Source of the DNA: Achatina immaculata
Taxonomy: Eukaryota > Mollusca > Gastropoda > Stylommatophora > Achatinidae
NCBI GenBank assembly: GCA_009760885.1
Contig: CM019713.1
Span: 80,953,978-81,017,977 of the forward strand
DNA: 64,000 nucleotides
Direction: 5' to 3'
The notes below the pieces were generated by a model. That model made no database searches, was not told the DNA's origin, and saw only the letters and a list, made by a program, of their open reading frames with translations. The position numbers and the translations under genes are program-made. Shown piece after piece: positions 20,334 to 31,765 of this stretch (position 1 is its first letter; each line of letters opens with the position of its first letter).

Positions 20334-21083
20334 CTTAAACTAAATAAAAACTGTATGAGATACACTAGCACCAATAGCCAGTCATTAAGCTAAAGACAAA
20401 CTATATGAGATACACTAGCCACCAATAGCCAGTCATTAAGCTAAAGACAAACTGTATGAGATACACTAGCACCAACAGCCAGCCTCAAGTTAAAGACAAA
20501 CTGTATGAGATACACTAGTACCAACAGCCAGCCTCAAGTTAAAGACAAACTATATGAGATACACTAGCACCAACAGCCAGCCTCAAGTTAAAGACAAACT
20601 ATATGAGATACACTAGCACCAGTAGCCAGCCTTAACCTAAATACAAACTGTATGAGATACACTAGCACCAGTAGCCAGCCTTAAGTTAAAGACAAACTGT
20701 ATGAGGTACATTACCCAGCCTTAAACTAAAGACAAATTGTATGAGATACACTAGCCACCAATAGCCAGTCATTAAGCTAAAGACAAACTATATGAGATAC
20801 ACTAGTCACCAATAGCCAGTCATTAAGCTAAAGACAAACTATATGAGATACACTAGCCACCAATAGCCATTCATTAAGCTAAAGACATAATGTATGAGAT
20901 ACACTAGGCACCAACAGCCAGGCCTTAAGCTAAAGACAAACTGTATGAGATACACTAGGCACCAACAGCCAGGCCTTAAGCTAAAGACAAACTGTATGAG
21001 ATACACTAGGCACCAACAGCCAGGCCTTAAGCTAAAGACATACTGTAAGAGATACACTAGCCACCAACAGCCAGGTCTTAGAC
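20334..21083. repeat. 51-bp minisatellite
   Basis: Roughly 14-15 copies with a 51-base period carrying ACTGTATGAGATACACTAGC and CAGCC..TTAAGCTAAAGAC. Since 51 is a multiple of three, repeated peptides (RYTRHQQPGLKLKT) appear in translation. The array ends where the TCATCA tail of family A copy 2 begins, so the element inserted into or at the edge of the array. Confidence 0.93.
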
Positions 21084-21279
21084 TCATCATCATCATCATC
21101 AGGTGCCGTGCCGACTGGCGTTGGCTATTATGCTTCTCCAGAGTACCCGATCCTTCATGCAGGCCATCAGTTCAGTTGGTGATCTCCTCTCACACCATCC
21201 CATCAGACTATCCAGTATCATTTTTCTTGGTCTTCCTCTTCATCTTCTTCCTTCTATTTTTCCTGTTGTTATAATATTT

Positions 21280-21993
21280 TCAATGCCCCCTCTTCTCATT
21301 GCATGTCCTATGAAAGTACATTGTCTCTCTCTTATCTTTCTGACAAGGCTTTTTTGTCTCTCCAGCTCTTCTCATACATTCTTCATTAGTTATTTTTGCT
21401 GTCCAGGGGATTCGCAACATTCTTCTAATAAACCACATTTCTGCTCCTTCCAATGATTTTTGTGCAGACTTGCCTATTGTCCATGATTCACTTCCATATA
21501 ACAAGATAGGTTCAATATAGCATTTTAGGACTCGTTTTCTAACATTCATTGATAAAGATGTGTTAGCTAATATGTTTCTCATTCTCTGAAATGCAGTCTT
21601 TGCTTGGCCTATTCTGTTCCTAATTTCTGTTCTGCATTTCCCATCTGAAGTTATTACTGCTCCAAGGTATTTGAATTTCTGCACCTGCTTTAGAATGGTT
21701 CCATTTAATTTTATACTGCATGCTGGTGGATTCTGTTTCTTAGATATAACCATAGTCTCTGTCTTTTTGATGTTCAAAGTAAGGCCTTTCTGTTCACTTT
21801 CTTTGGCGACTTTATCCCAGAGATTTTGCAGGTCTTGTTGGTTCTCAGCTATCAGTACTGTGTCGTCAGCATACCGAAGTTTGTTAATATTGTATCCTCC
21901 AATTTTTATGCCTGGTTCTGTGATGATTGTTCTTAGAATATTCTCGCTGTACAGAGAAAAAAGGTCTGGATATAGTACACATCCTTGTCGCAC
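21280..21993 (-). pseudogene. Reverse transcriptase palm/thumb (family A copy 2)
   Basis: A 237-codon frame. It holds MRQGCVLYPDLFSLYSENIL, LRYADDTVLIAENQQDLQNL with the YADD catalytic box intact, NIKKTETMVISKKQNPP, FKYLGAVITSDGKC, GSESWTIGKSAQKSLEG and RMLRIPWTAKITNEECMRRA. The last residues are scrambled by a frameshift near 21340, after which the C-terminal basic domain continues to about 21103. Confidence 0.9.
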
Positions 21994-22053
21994 CCCTTGT
22001 TTTATAGGTTGGTATTTTCCAATTCTATTTTCAACTCGAACTGCTGCTTCTTG

Positions 22054-23146
22054 CTACCAGTATAGATGTTTTACAATCCTCACGTCTTTGCCGTCTATAT
22101 TGATGTCTTCAAGCATTTTAATAATTTCACTATGTTTCACCTTGTCAAATGCCTTGGTGTAATCAATGAAGCATAAGTAGAGATCTTTCTGTACTTCTAA
22201 AGCTCTTTCTGTTAGTGTTCGTAAAGCATAAATGGCATTGTGTGTTCCCTTTCCTTCAACAAATCCAAACTGTTCATCTGCTATTTTTATCTTTTTCCTT
22301 GTTCTTCTCATAATGATTCTCAGAAGTAGCTTCGTTATGTGACACGAGAGGCTGATAGTCCGGTGGTCATCACATTCCTTTGCACCTGGTTTCTTTGCTA
22401 GTGCTATAAACGTGGATTTAATCAGGTCACTGGGAATATAACCACTGTTGTAAATATCATTCAGTAACTTGGTTATTATTTTTATTCCTGTCTCCTCTAG
22501 TGCTTCTATTTCTTCTATTATTATATTATCAGGCCCAGTCGCTTTTCCTTTCTTCATGTGTTTGATGGCATCTATGATTTCATCTTCAAGTATTGGCGGT
22601 CCATCACAGTTTTCAGTATCTGGTGTTAATTCTGGTCTTTCTCCTCCATATAGCTCACCGATATACTCTGTCCACAATGTCTTCTTTTCCCATTAACATT
22701 TTACCTTCTTTCGATTTCAGGCATCCTGTGGTATATTTTGCTTTCCTGCCTGTGAGTTCATTAATTCGTTTATGCATGTTTTTGCTGTCTTTATTATGAG
22801 AGTCCTTTATCTGTCTGCACTGTTCATTTAACCACACTTCTTTTGCTTCTCTGCATTTGCGTCTTATTTCTTTATTTATCTTGCTATATTTTTCCTCGTT
22901 ATTTTTACTCCTCCTCCTCTTGTCCATCAGTCCTAAGATGTCGTCTGTCATCCATTTATTTTTAGGGGCTTCTTTTCTCGGTGGTATTATCTCCTTAACA
23001 GTTTGGTGGATAGAATCTCTTAACATTTCCCATTGTTCATCTATACTATTTATCTTTGCTATTGCATTGTATCTATTTGTTATAATAACTTTGTATTGTT
23101 CTCGCAGTTCTTGATCTAACATTTCCATAGAGTGGATCATGGTCAC
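22054..23146 (-). pseudogene. Linker and reverse transcriptase fingers/palm (family A copy 2)
   Basis: The frame from 23146 covers a basic linker (EIIPPRKEAPKNKWMTDDI, ELTGRKAKYTTGCLKSKEGK). It then shifts near 22660 to RT with KGKATGPDNIIIEEIEALEE, ALAKKPGAKECDDHRTISLS, ADEQFGFVEGKGTHNAIYAL and LEVQKDLYLCFIDYTKAFDK (motif A). It ends at a stop after DVRIVKHLYW. It is uninterrupted where copy 1 carries the family F insertion, which proves that insertion. Confidence 0.88.
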
Positions 23147-23977
23147 TATTGCAGTCAGCTCCTGGCATGGTTTTTGTTGTCAGTAATGCATTGCGGAATC
23201 GTTTGTTGATTAATATGTAGTCTATCTGGTTAAATATCTTTTTGTCTGGGCTGCACCACGTTGCCAGTCTTCGAGGATGTTGTTTAAACCAGGTGTTTCC
23301 TACAACCATGTTATGTGTTCTTGCCCATTCAATTAATTTATAACCTCTGTCATTCCTCTCCCCCAGTCCATAGTCACCAACGATGTCCGAAGTTCTTCCT
23401 TTACCAACTTCGGCATTAAAATCTCCCATGACTATGATAACTTCATGTGACTTTGTGTGTTTTAGGTCTGTCTCTATGTCATTATAAAATATCGGTACAT
23501 CTTCCTCAGAACTTTCAGATGTTGGAGCAAACACTTGTATAATATTTATGTTTATTGGTTGTCCTTTCAGTTGGGCTAGCAGGACTCGGTCAGAGATGTT
23601 CAAATATCCTACAATTGTCCTTGCCGTTTGTTCATCAAATCTAATTCCTACTCCTCGTTCATGCTTCTCACTTCCTGAATAAATTATTGATATTTATCTA
23701 AGTTTATCTTCCCTGCACCTGTCCATCTAACTTCACTCATTCCTAATATGTTGATCTTCATCCTTTCCATTTCCATCTTTACATTTTCTAATTTTCCAGC
23801 CTGGAATAAAGTTCTAACATTCCATGTTGCTATTTTGAACTTGTTAGTTTTGCCACCAGTAGCTTGATGACGATCTGGCCTCACCTGTGGCTCGTGAGCT
23901 GCCCTACCGGACGAGGCTGTTCCAGAGGAACATCCGTTAACGTCGTTCATGATAAATCTATGACTCTGAATAAGCAT
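23073..23977 (-). pseudogene. APE-type endonuclease domain (family A copy 2)
   Basis: Minus-strand ORF from 23977. A leader is followed by KIATWNVRTLFQAGKLENVK (catalytic Asn in WNVRTL) and INILGMSEVRWTGAGKIN (catalytic Glu in SEVRW). After a break near 23690 it reads INIIQVFAPTSESSEEDV, VIIVMGDFNAEVGKG (the GDFNA box), GNTWFKQHPRRLATW, NQIDYILINKRF and CNSDHDPL (the SDHDP His/Asp box). All key endonuclease boxes are visible. The frame then shifts into the linker near 23146. Confidence 0.88.
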
Positions 23978-23984
23978 AATTGTT

Positions 23985-24280
23985 CTTGGGAGCTACAACA
24001 GTGGTTTCCCGTTGCCTTCTGTCGGTTTGTGTACGGACTCTCCGCTAGCCTTTGGATTCCCTGTCCTACCCGCAAGGCAGCGGGAGCAAGAGGTTTTAAG
24101 GCGCCTCTGACCCGCCTGGTATTCCCTTCACTGAGCACCTGAGGCACTTTATAGGAGTAGTAGAGCCACCTACTACCCCACCTCGCTCTCTGAGTCTACC
24201 GCCAGTTGGTCCGCGCCTGCTTATTTGGACAACTACTTATTCACAGGGATCCTCCATATCTGGGGGACTAGGAATCTAAA
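23985..24280 (-). promoter_or_regulatory. 5' UTR of family A copy 2
   Basis: GC-richer sequence upstream of the endonuclease ORF. On the minus strand it holds GAATCCAAAGGCTAGCGGAG and GAAGGCAACGGGAAACCACT shortly before the coding start. The second motif resembles a block I recall from 5' regions of many RTE-like elements. A promoter or structured-RNA role is inference. Confidence 0.5.
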
Positions 24281-24399
24281 AAATATATGCATAAGGAATG
24301 TTATCATAAAAGTTTGGCTCATGATAACAGCTACAAACATCACACACATTAGTTTTTGAAACCACAAAGTGTGGTATCATAACAGATGACAAAACTGTG

Positions 24400-24577
24400 T
24401 CTTTGAAAGAGAGAGAAAAAATAGAAAGAGAGACGAGAGAAAGACTGACAGAGAGAGAGAAAAGGAAGGAGAGATAGAAAAAGAGAGAGAAACGAGAGAT
24501 TGAACAAGAGAGAGACAGAGAGAGAAAGATACAGAGAGAGATGAGAGATAGAACAAAAGAGAGAGAAACGAGAGATT

Positions 24578-24615
<38 letters not shown>

Positions 24616-25010
24616 TTCAGAGAGAGAGAGAGAAAAATAGAAAGAGAGACGAAAGATTGACATGGGAGAGAAAGTGAAAGAGAAATGAGAGATAGAAAAA
24701 AAAAGAGAGAACGAGAGACTGAAATAGACAGAGAGAGAAAGATACAGATAGAGAAAAAGAGAGAGAGAGACTGAAAGACAATTAGACAAAGAGAGAAAGA
24801 TGGAAAAAGAGAGAGAAGCGAGAGATTGAAAGGGAGAGAGAGAGAGAGAGAGAGAGAAAGATACAGAGAGAGATGAGAGAGAGAAAAAAGAGAGAGAAAC
24901 GAAAGATTGAAATAGAGAGAAAAAAGAAAGATACAGAGAGAGAAAGAGAGAGAGAGTGAGAGAGAAAGAAAATGAGAGACAATTAGACAAAGAGAGAAAA
25001 AAAAAAGAAA
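24400..25010. repeat. Long polypurine (GA-rich) tract
   Basis: About 600 bases almost free of pyrimidines apart from scattered T and C. It has imperfect units such as GAGAGAGAAACGAGAGATTG and perfect (GA)n runs near 24585-24610 and 24835-24856. Ser/Leu/Phe-rich minus-strand open frames here are composition artefacts. Confidence 0.92.
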
Positions 25011-25702
25011 AGGCCAAAAGGTTTATTTTAGTACTAGTATCTTGTGTTAGTGTGGTGATATGACGCGGTAACCGGAGACTGTATTATTACTACTATTGAT
25101 TAGAGGAATTGTCCGTATTGAACTAGTCTGTAGTTGTAGTTTTCCATTTTGGAGTGTATAGTTTTATTTTTGCTAAAAAATTATGTGCTTGGCTAGAGAT
25201 ATTTGTGCTAGTTAGCTAACCTGTGTATTGAAGTTTTTCGTTATTGATTGTACTGCTTTATGTTGGGACTGTTGTAGGACTAACTAGAGTTTAGAAATTA
25301 ACATAGAACGTGTAACAGTGGAAAGTGTCTGTCTCCACTGTAATGGTATGGTAGAAGTGTGAATGTTGTGATGTTTGATCCCATGGAGTGTAAAACTCAA
25401 GGTAAATTGCTGCAGGTGTGCCATTTTACATAGTCAGACGATAAGTTAAATATCTGTCTGGTCGTAGGTGAGTGGATTTCCTCATTTGATGAAGGGGAGA
25501 AGTTAATCTTTTAATTCAGCGCGGTTATTTAAGTCTGAATCCACGTGTCTGCTAATGTTCAGGGAAGGGGCGGTTGTGGAATGTAGAAGGGTGATGTTTG
25601 ATGTATGGATGGGGATGATTGTGGGTGTGTGTGTATACTGAAATGATGACATTAACGATTGGGTTAAATAAGACCTTTATTTCTTGTCGTTTGTTTTAGA
25701 AC
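25011..25702. other. Unassigned low-copy sequence
   Basis: T/G-rich sequence with only short frames. No transposon or gene motif was recognised. It is bounded by the polypurine tract and the compound microsatellite. Confidence 0.45.
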
Positions 25703-25899
<197 letters not shown>

Positions 25900-26445
25900 T
25901 GTGTTTGTTGTCCTTTGAATATATCTCCCCAGTTTGTTCACGCCATTATCGTCTGGTTATTTCTCTATTTACTGGTTGACATGTTATGTTGCCATCATTC
26001 TGACCTGTCAATATCCTGAGATCGACTCACCATCTGGATCATCTAGATCACGCAACAAACTCATGATCCCTGACTCTCATCCTATGACTCGCCAGCCACC
26101 AAGTTCTTTCTAAAAGAACATAGTTCTAAACGTAACGTGTTAGATCTTGTTAGAAACTATTTTAATGAATGTGTAAGAATGTGATGTTAGAAGAACTTCA
26201 TTGAAAATATATTTGTGTGGATGTGTGTGCGCGCACTATGTCGTTAAATTAATTATATCTCATGTCGTTCACTATCCTATATTTGTGAATGTAGTAGTTT
26301 CATTTTTCACTGTTAGATTTTTTTCGCGTAATTTGTATAATAATATTAAACCGGGTATGTGGGAAGAATGAAAGATGGAGTGATGAAGAGCAGAATGTAA
26401 GACGGACCTGCGTTGCCCAGTTCTTCACACTTTGAAAATAAAGAT
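25900..26445. other. Unassigned low-copy sequence, possible retroelement 3' end at right edge
   Basis: No gene recognised. The last 60 bases end with AATAAAGATC followed directly by an (ATTC)n run. This arrangement resembles the 3' end of a LINE or SINE, but no body of such an element could be identified. Confidence 0.35.
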
Positions 26446-26486
26446 CATTCATTCATTCATTCATTCATTCTTTCATTCATTCTTTC
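26446..26486. repeat. (ATTC)n microsatellite
   Basis: About 10 copies of ATTC with a few TTTC variants. It may be the tail of a retroelement (compare the TGAA tail of family B). Confidence 0.9.
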
Positions 26487-26552
26487 ACATGTGTGAAGGG
26501 ACCCGGTGTGAGAATGAGACTCCTGTCACAACTGCTGCAGGTCTCCCGGTCG

Positions 26553-27058
26553 AGATACATCAGATGGCCAGTAACAGACCCTAGTCACATACTACACTTA
26601 CATTCTCTGGCTTACATCAGATGCCCAGTAACAGACCCTAGTCACATACTACACTTACATTCTCTGGCTTACATCAGATGCCCAGTAACACACACACTTA
26701 CATTCTCTGGCTTATATCAGATGCCCAGTAACACACCCTAGTCACATACTACACTTATATTCTCTGGCTTACATCAGATGGCCAGTAACAGACCCTAATC
26801 ACATACTACACTTACATTCTCTGGCATACATCAGATGCCCAGTTATAGACACTAATCACATACTACACTTACATTCTCTGACATACATCAGATGGCCAGT
26901 AATAGACCCTAATCACATACTACACTTACATTCTATGGCATACATCAGATGCTCAGTTATAGACCCTAATCACATACTACACTTACATTCTCTGGTATAC
27001 ATCAGATGGCCAGTAATAGACCCTAGTCACATACTACACTTACATTCTCTGGCATACA
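26553..27058. repeat. 57-bp minisatellite
   Basis: About nine copies carrying ACATCAGATGGCCAGTAACA and CACTTACATTCTCTGGC. The period of 57 bases was checked between 26771 and 26828. One unit near 26680 is shortened. Confidence 0.93.
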
Positions 27059-28136
27059 GCCATGTTCTCTCCTACCCCATCTCATAAGAAAGAATTATAA
27101 AAAAAGAACATGTTAAATATAGATAAATGTCGAGTTTAGCCTGCGTGCTTCCAGAGTGCCATATTCCTGTATGTAGCGGTTCTCAAGCTCCAGGCGTCTT
27201 CTGTCATTAGAGTGAATTTGTTTAATGGCCGTTACTAGAAAGTTAGACCTGCCTCTATGGCTGAGCCCCTTAAATGATTAGATATTGACTTAACAAAAAT
27301 ACTGGGAGATGTTATAAAGAAGTTTCGGCATGCAGTCATCTGATCAGAGACCGGTTTCTCCAGTGTAAGTTATCGTACACTTTTTTAACACGGTGCCAAA
27401 TATTACGTCGCGGGACTCGCATGTGAATCCCTCATGAATTGTGTGGACAGTTATATGACAAGTAACAGATTTCCTTTACCTGGCTACAAATGCAGGTGAC
27501 ACAACAAGGGAGGCAGGTGCAGGTTCTAGTTCCGGCAAAGACGGGATCTCACTTAAGGAAGCTACGGACGAAGATACGAAGATATCCTTTCAGATTTGGT
27601 TTTCGTTTGTAGACTATTTGGAGTGGGGGGGGGGGGGGTCAGAGAAGATGTCGCCAGTGTCAAGGTCGAGCTGTAGATAATTATCTTAACCATCTGGCCA
27701 CAACAACTGAAAGGAAGCACTAATATAACTCTGCCGGATTAAGTCTTAGTTTTTTTTTCTTTGAATGTCTCTCTGCCGCTGACATTGTGGTTACGGTTGA
27801 AGGATTTCAGAAGGACATTTTTTTCAGAATAGTGGAGATTACAAAATTATGAAAAAATTCAGTAATTTATTTATGTGACAGAGACTGTAAAAAATAGGGA
27901 CATGGGATCTCAGCCAGCATTTCCCCATGTCGTAGCTTATATCTCAAAGCATGTGGCTCGCAAGCCACGGTTTGGCCTTCTTTACACTAATACAAAGATT
28001 CGCTATTTATTATTGTCATGATTATACGCAATGTCGATTGTTTGAACAACAACAACAAGAGAAGGATTATTTAGAACAGCGCCATATAAGAAGTAATTTA
28101 TAAGAGTTAGTTTCCAATTATAAATGTTAGACTAGG
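27059..28136. other. Unassigned low-copy sequence
   Basis: No coding region could be supported. A run of 13 or so G occurs at about 27626-27638. hAT-like motifs appear at both sides (AGCGGTTCTCAAGC near 27176 and TGGCTCGCAAGCCACGGTTT near 27954), but they do not form a convincing inverted repeat pair. Confidence 0.4.
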
Positions 28137-28935
28137 ACCATAATTTATTACTTGAGCTCTACGCCGGGGGCCACCAGATTCCAGAAATTAGATACGCCGA
28201 CGATACTGTCCTTTTATCAAACAGCTCAGAAAACCTGCAATGGATGATTCTCGCCATAAAAAGACACAGCGAAGCTCAGAACCTCTTTTTTAAACGCAAC
28301 AAACCCAAAATAATGATAGCTGACAAACTGAGATACACATCAAAAATTACAGAGAACTACGGAGAGATGCAAAACGTAAATAAACTTGAATGCCTGGGTT
28401 CAGTCATCACCGCTAATAGTGACTGTACTGTGGACATTAAAAGCAGATTAGCTGTTACATCGCTGATAAAGAATATGTGGGAAGGTATCAACAAGAAAAT
28501 AAGGCCATGTTTATTAAGATCTTAAATGTTCTCGGTGGCAACGTACGGATGCGGAACATGGACACTTAACAAATCACTAGAAAAGAGAATAGTTGCATTG
28601 GAAATGAAATATCGTAGAAGGGTACTCAGAATATCATGAATTGGAAGAAAATGAAATAAAAAGAAACTGACGGGATTAGGTGTCGAAAGAAAACTGCCTT
28701 ATAAACGCCATCAAAGTTAAAAAGATGAGATACATCGGCCATGCAAAGATACATAATGGATTGGAGAGACTGATAGCAGAAGACAGCGCCCGGCAAAGGG
28801 GAAAATGTACGATCTCATTTCAGGACATCACAAAAAGTTTGAATATGTCATTTCTAGATGTCAGCTTGCTCAAGACAGCATTTCTTTCAGGACTGCATTG
28901 AGAGGGACAACGTTCTGGAAAGTACATGCCACATG
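28137..28935 (+). pseudogene. Reverse transcriptase fragment of an RTE-like LINE, family D
   Basis: Read on the plus strand: IPEIRYADDTVLLSNSSENL (motif C, YADD intact) at about 28172-28231. Then AIKRHSEAQNLFFKRNKPKI and NKLECLGSVITANSDCTVDI follow, with a TAA at about 28523. The frame continues as YGCGTWTLNKSLEKRIVALE, then a shifted C-terminal part with VKKMRYIGHAKIHNGLERL. It is related to family B but clearly diverged. The 5' part and intact C-terminus are missing, and several stops are present. Confidence 0.82.
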
Positions 28936-29022
28936 ACGCACATACGTCGTCTGGATTTAATGTAAATATTACTTGAGCTGTACGTCGTCCGTCTGGACTT
29001 AATGTAAATATGACACAGCTGG
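28915..29022. repeat. Two-copy direct repeat
   Basis: Two adjacent copies of a unit of roughly 50 bases sharing TACGTCGT..GTCTGGA and TTAATGTAAATAT. It lies directly downstream of the family D fragment. Confidence 0.7.
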
Positions 29023-29151
29023 GAGCTTTACAGCCACTGAAATAATTAAAGAAATGGATTTTTTCCTCTTCGCCTCTCTATTCCCCCTAACCCGTCCCCC
29101 CTCCACCTTCACATCCAGTCTCAGGCATTTGTTTCGGCATTTAAACTTCTG

Positions 29152-29350
29152 AAGCTCTGACAAGGACTAAACTTATGGACAATGACTGACAAGGTTTTGT
29201 GACGCTCTGACAGTGACATATCTTATGGACTGTGACTGACAAGGTTTTGTGACGTCTGACAGGGACTAAACTTATGGACTGTGACTGACAAGGTTTTGTG
29301 ACGCTCTGACACGGACTAAACTTATGGACTGTGATTGACAAGGTTCTGTC
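29152..29350. repeat. About 50-bp minisatellite, four copies
   Basis: Four copies carrying ACTGACAAGGTTTTGTGACG and GACTAAACTTATGGACTGTG, with period about 49-61 due to small length changes. Confidence 0.88.
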
Positions 29351-29634
29351 AGAAGTTATTTTTAGCTTATAACGAGAACGCTCATGTTCCAACTTACCAT
29401 CGATCCAACTCGCCGAGGTTATTGACGAGCTGTCAACTTCTCATTTATATTCTGTGAAGCTGTTGTGATTTTGCCTTGGTTTTCTTGCCAATCATAACAT
29501 GCTCCTCCCACTGCAAAAAAAAGACAGTAAACTTCTCTCTTATCTTTGTCACAGTCCCGCCTCTTGTCGATACAATCTGACAACGTTTGCATATACCGTA
29601 CAGTGAGTGGCTGTCGGCAAGCAAGATCAATAAA
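29351..29634. other. Unassigned low-copy sequence
   Basis: Short frames only. Nothing recognised. Confidence 0.4.
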
Positions 29635-29790
29635 TACAATCCATATACACAAACATACACAAAAACAAGCTAGCAAGCATGCAAACAAACAAACGAACAA
29701 AAAAGCAAGCAAACAAACAAACGAAAAACAAACAAACACACAAACAAACAAGTACCAAGCACACATACATACACACACACTCACAAAATA
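29635..29790. repeat. Degenerate (AAAC)n / (CA)n simple repeat
   Basis: An A/C-rich stretch with AAACAAACAAACGAACAAAA and ACACACACACTCAC. The Cys/Phe/Val-rich minus-strand frame here is a composition artefact. Confidence 0.9.
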
Positions 29791-30574
29791 AAATGATATC
29801 CCTGCTCTGTAACAAGGTGTAGGCTACAACTGGAAAAGTTGAGTGTTGAACAACTGGAAATAATCTTCATAATAACCAGTTATATTTCTTTGTTGATTAT
29901 ACCTACCTTTTTATCTTTTCTTTCATCTATTAGAAATCTTTTTCTTTCAAGTAATGAACGCATGAAATATTGTATTTAGATTTTGATTTCCCTTATCCCG
30001 ATAATCTGACCAGAATATTTTTATTTTTTCCACTTGTTAAACCCTGTAGCAGACAGAGCACTTATTCTGCTACTTTCAAAGACCCTACATTATATACAAG
30101 GGATCTTATCAGAACTCAGGGAATACATGAGCCAAGGTAGTGAAATAACTTTTATTGTTTGAGAACTTACTTTAACAAAAAAGTTTTAAAAACTAAGCTG
30201 CTCACTTTTATCTTGAAGAACATCTGCGTGTATGAATTTATATGTCCATTTCTTGCTACAGAGCCTGTTCTGCGTGTAATCTAGTCAGAAAGTTCCAGCA
30301 CCTGAAGTTGCTATGATCTGAACGTTTTAGGGCGTGTAATATATATGTGCTGTATCTGTTTAACGGTTCGTTTGACCAAGACCTTCATCTGTTAAAAGTC
30401 CCTTTGATTCTTGAATAATGTCATCAGAGAGAATGTAATGGCTAGGGAGCTGGATTTGGAAGTTGACATTGAAGATGGTACAAAACTGCTTGCCTCCCAT
30501 GTTCAGCTCCAGGCAGATGATCATCTTCTTTCAACTGAAAAGTAAAGAAAGTTTTTTCTTTAAAAAGGATCTCA
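29791..30574. other. Unassigned low-copy sequence
   Basis: AT-rich, no recognised gene. Only short frames occur. It ends at the start of the 37-bp minisatellite. Confidence 0.45.
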
Positions 30575-31312
30575 CCGTGAGGACATAGCTCCAACTAGGA
30601 CGAGAGTCGTACCCTGAAGACATGGCTCAGCCTAGGACGAGAGTCTCACACTGAAGACATGGCTCAGACTAGGACGAGTCTTACCACGAAGACATGGCAC
30701 AGTCTAGGACTCGAGTCTCCCCCTAAAGACATGGCTCAGCCTAGGACGAGAGTCTCACACTGAAGACATGGCTCAGACTAGGACGAGTCTTACCACGAAG
30801 ACATGGCACAGTCTAGGACTCGAGTCTCCCCCTAAAGACATGGCTCAGCCTAGGACGAGAGTCTCACACTGAAGACATGGCTCAGACTAGGACGAGTCTT
30901 ACCACGAAGACATGGCACAGTCTAGGACTCGAGTCTCCCCCTAAAGACATGGCTCAGCCTAGGACGAGAGTCTCACACTGAAGACATGGCTCAGCCTAAG
31001 ACGAGAGTCTCACACTGAAGACATGGCTCAGACTAGGACTAGAGTCTTAACCTAAAAACATGGTTCAGCCTAGAAGGAAAGTCTCACAATGAAGACATGG
31101 CTCAGCGTAGGACGAGAGTCTCACACTGAAGACATGGCTTAGAATTGGACGAGAGACTAACCCTGAAGACTGGGCTCAGCCTAAGACGAGAGTCTCACCT
31201 TGAAGACATGGCTCAGCCAAAGACGAGAGTCTCACACTAAAGACATGACTCAGCCTAGGACGAGTCTCAAAATGAAGACATGCCTCTGACTAGGACGAGC
31301 GTCTCACAATGA
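30575..31312. repeat. 37-bp minisatellite with 109-bp higher-order unit
   Basis: About 20 units carrying GAAGACATGGCTCAGCCTAG and GACGAGAGTCTCACACT. A three-unit block repeats exactly with a 109-base period (CCCTAAAGAC at 30721 and 30830, again near 30939). The right end is more divergent. Confidence 0.93.
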
Positions 31313-31765
31313 AGTATTAACTGTTCCCACTAACAGAGTATTAACTCTTTCCACTAACAGATGTTGTAGTCTCTTAACTGACAGGGTCTTTGTTACTAGC
31401 TAGTGTTGTAGTCTCTTAACTGACAGGGTCTTTGTTACTAGCCAGCGTTGTAGTCTCTTAACTGACAGGGTCTTTGTTACTAGCCAGTGTTGTAGTCTCT
31501 TAACTGACAGGGTCTTTGTTACTAGCCAGCGTTGTAGTCTCTTAACTGACAGGGTCTTTGTTACTAGCCAGCGTTGTAGTCTCTTAACTGACAGGGTCTT
31601 TGTTACTAGCCAGCGTTGTAGTCTCTTAACTGACAGGGTCTTTGTTACTAGCCAGCGTTGTAGTCTCTTAACTGACAGGGTCTTTGTTACTAGCCAGTGT
31701 TGTAGTCTCTTAACTGACAGGGTCTTTGTTACTAGCCAGTGTTGTGGTCTTTAACCTTACAGGGG
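31313..31765. repeat. 42-bp satellite, start of the 42/43-bp superfamily
   Basis: About ten 42-base units carrying TTGTAGTCTCTTAACTGACA and TTACTAGCCAG. The period was checked between 31441 and 31483. The units are nearly identical, with only a CG/TG change in the AGCCAGCG segment. Confidence 0.94.

Larger units (their letters stand above)
21084..24280 (-). mobile_element. RTE-like non-LTR retrotransposon, family A copy 2, near full length
   Basis: A minus-strand LINE of about 3.2 kb with a 5' UTR (about 23980-24280), APE-type endonuclease, linker, reverse transcriptase and C-terminal basic domain. It has a TGATGA-type tail, read as TCATCATCATCA at 21085-21100. It is the most complete retrotransposon in the window. 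A few frameshifts (near 23690, 23090, 22660 and 21300) and a TAG near 22054 break the single reading frame. Its left border abuts the 51-bp minisatellite. No clear target duplication was found by eye. The borders carry an uncertainty of some tens of bases at the 5' side. Confidence 0.9.

Noticed and set aside
24349..25017. Ser/Leu/Phe-rich 222-codon protein on the minus strand
   Set aside because: It is the translation of a polypurine tract. Composition alone explains the open frame.
27170..27975. hAT transposon bounded by AGCGGTTCTCAAGC and TGGCTCGCAAGCCACGGTTT
   Set aside because: The ends do not form a consistent inverted repeat, no 8-bp duplication is visible, and there is no transposase.
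29419..29815. Cys/Phe-rich membrane-like protein on the minus strand
   Set aside because: It comes from an A/C-rich simple repeat. No other support.
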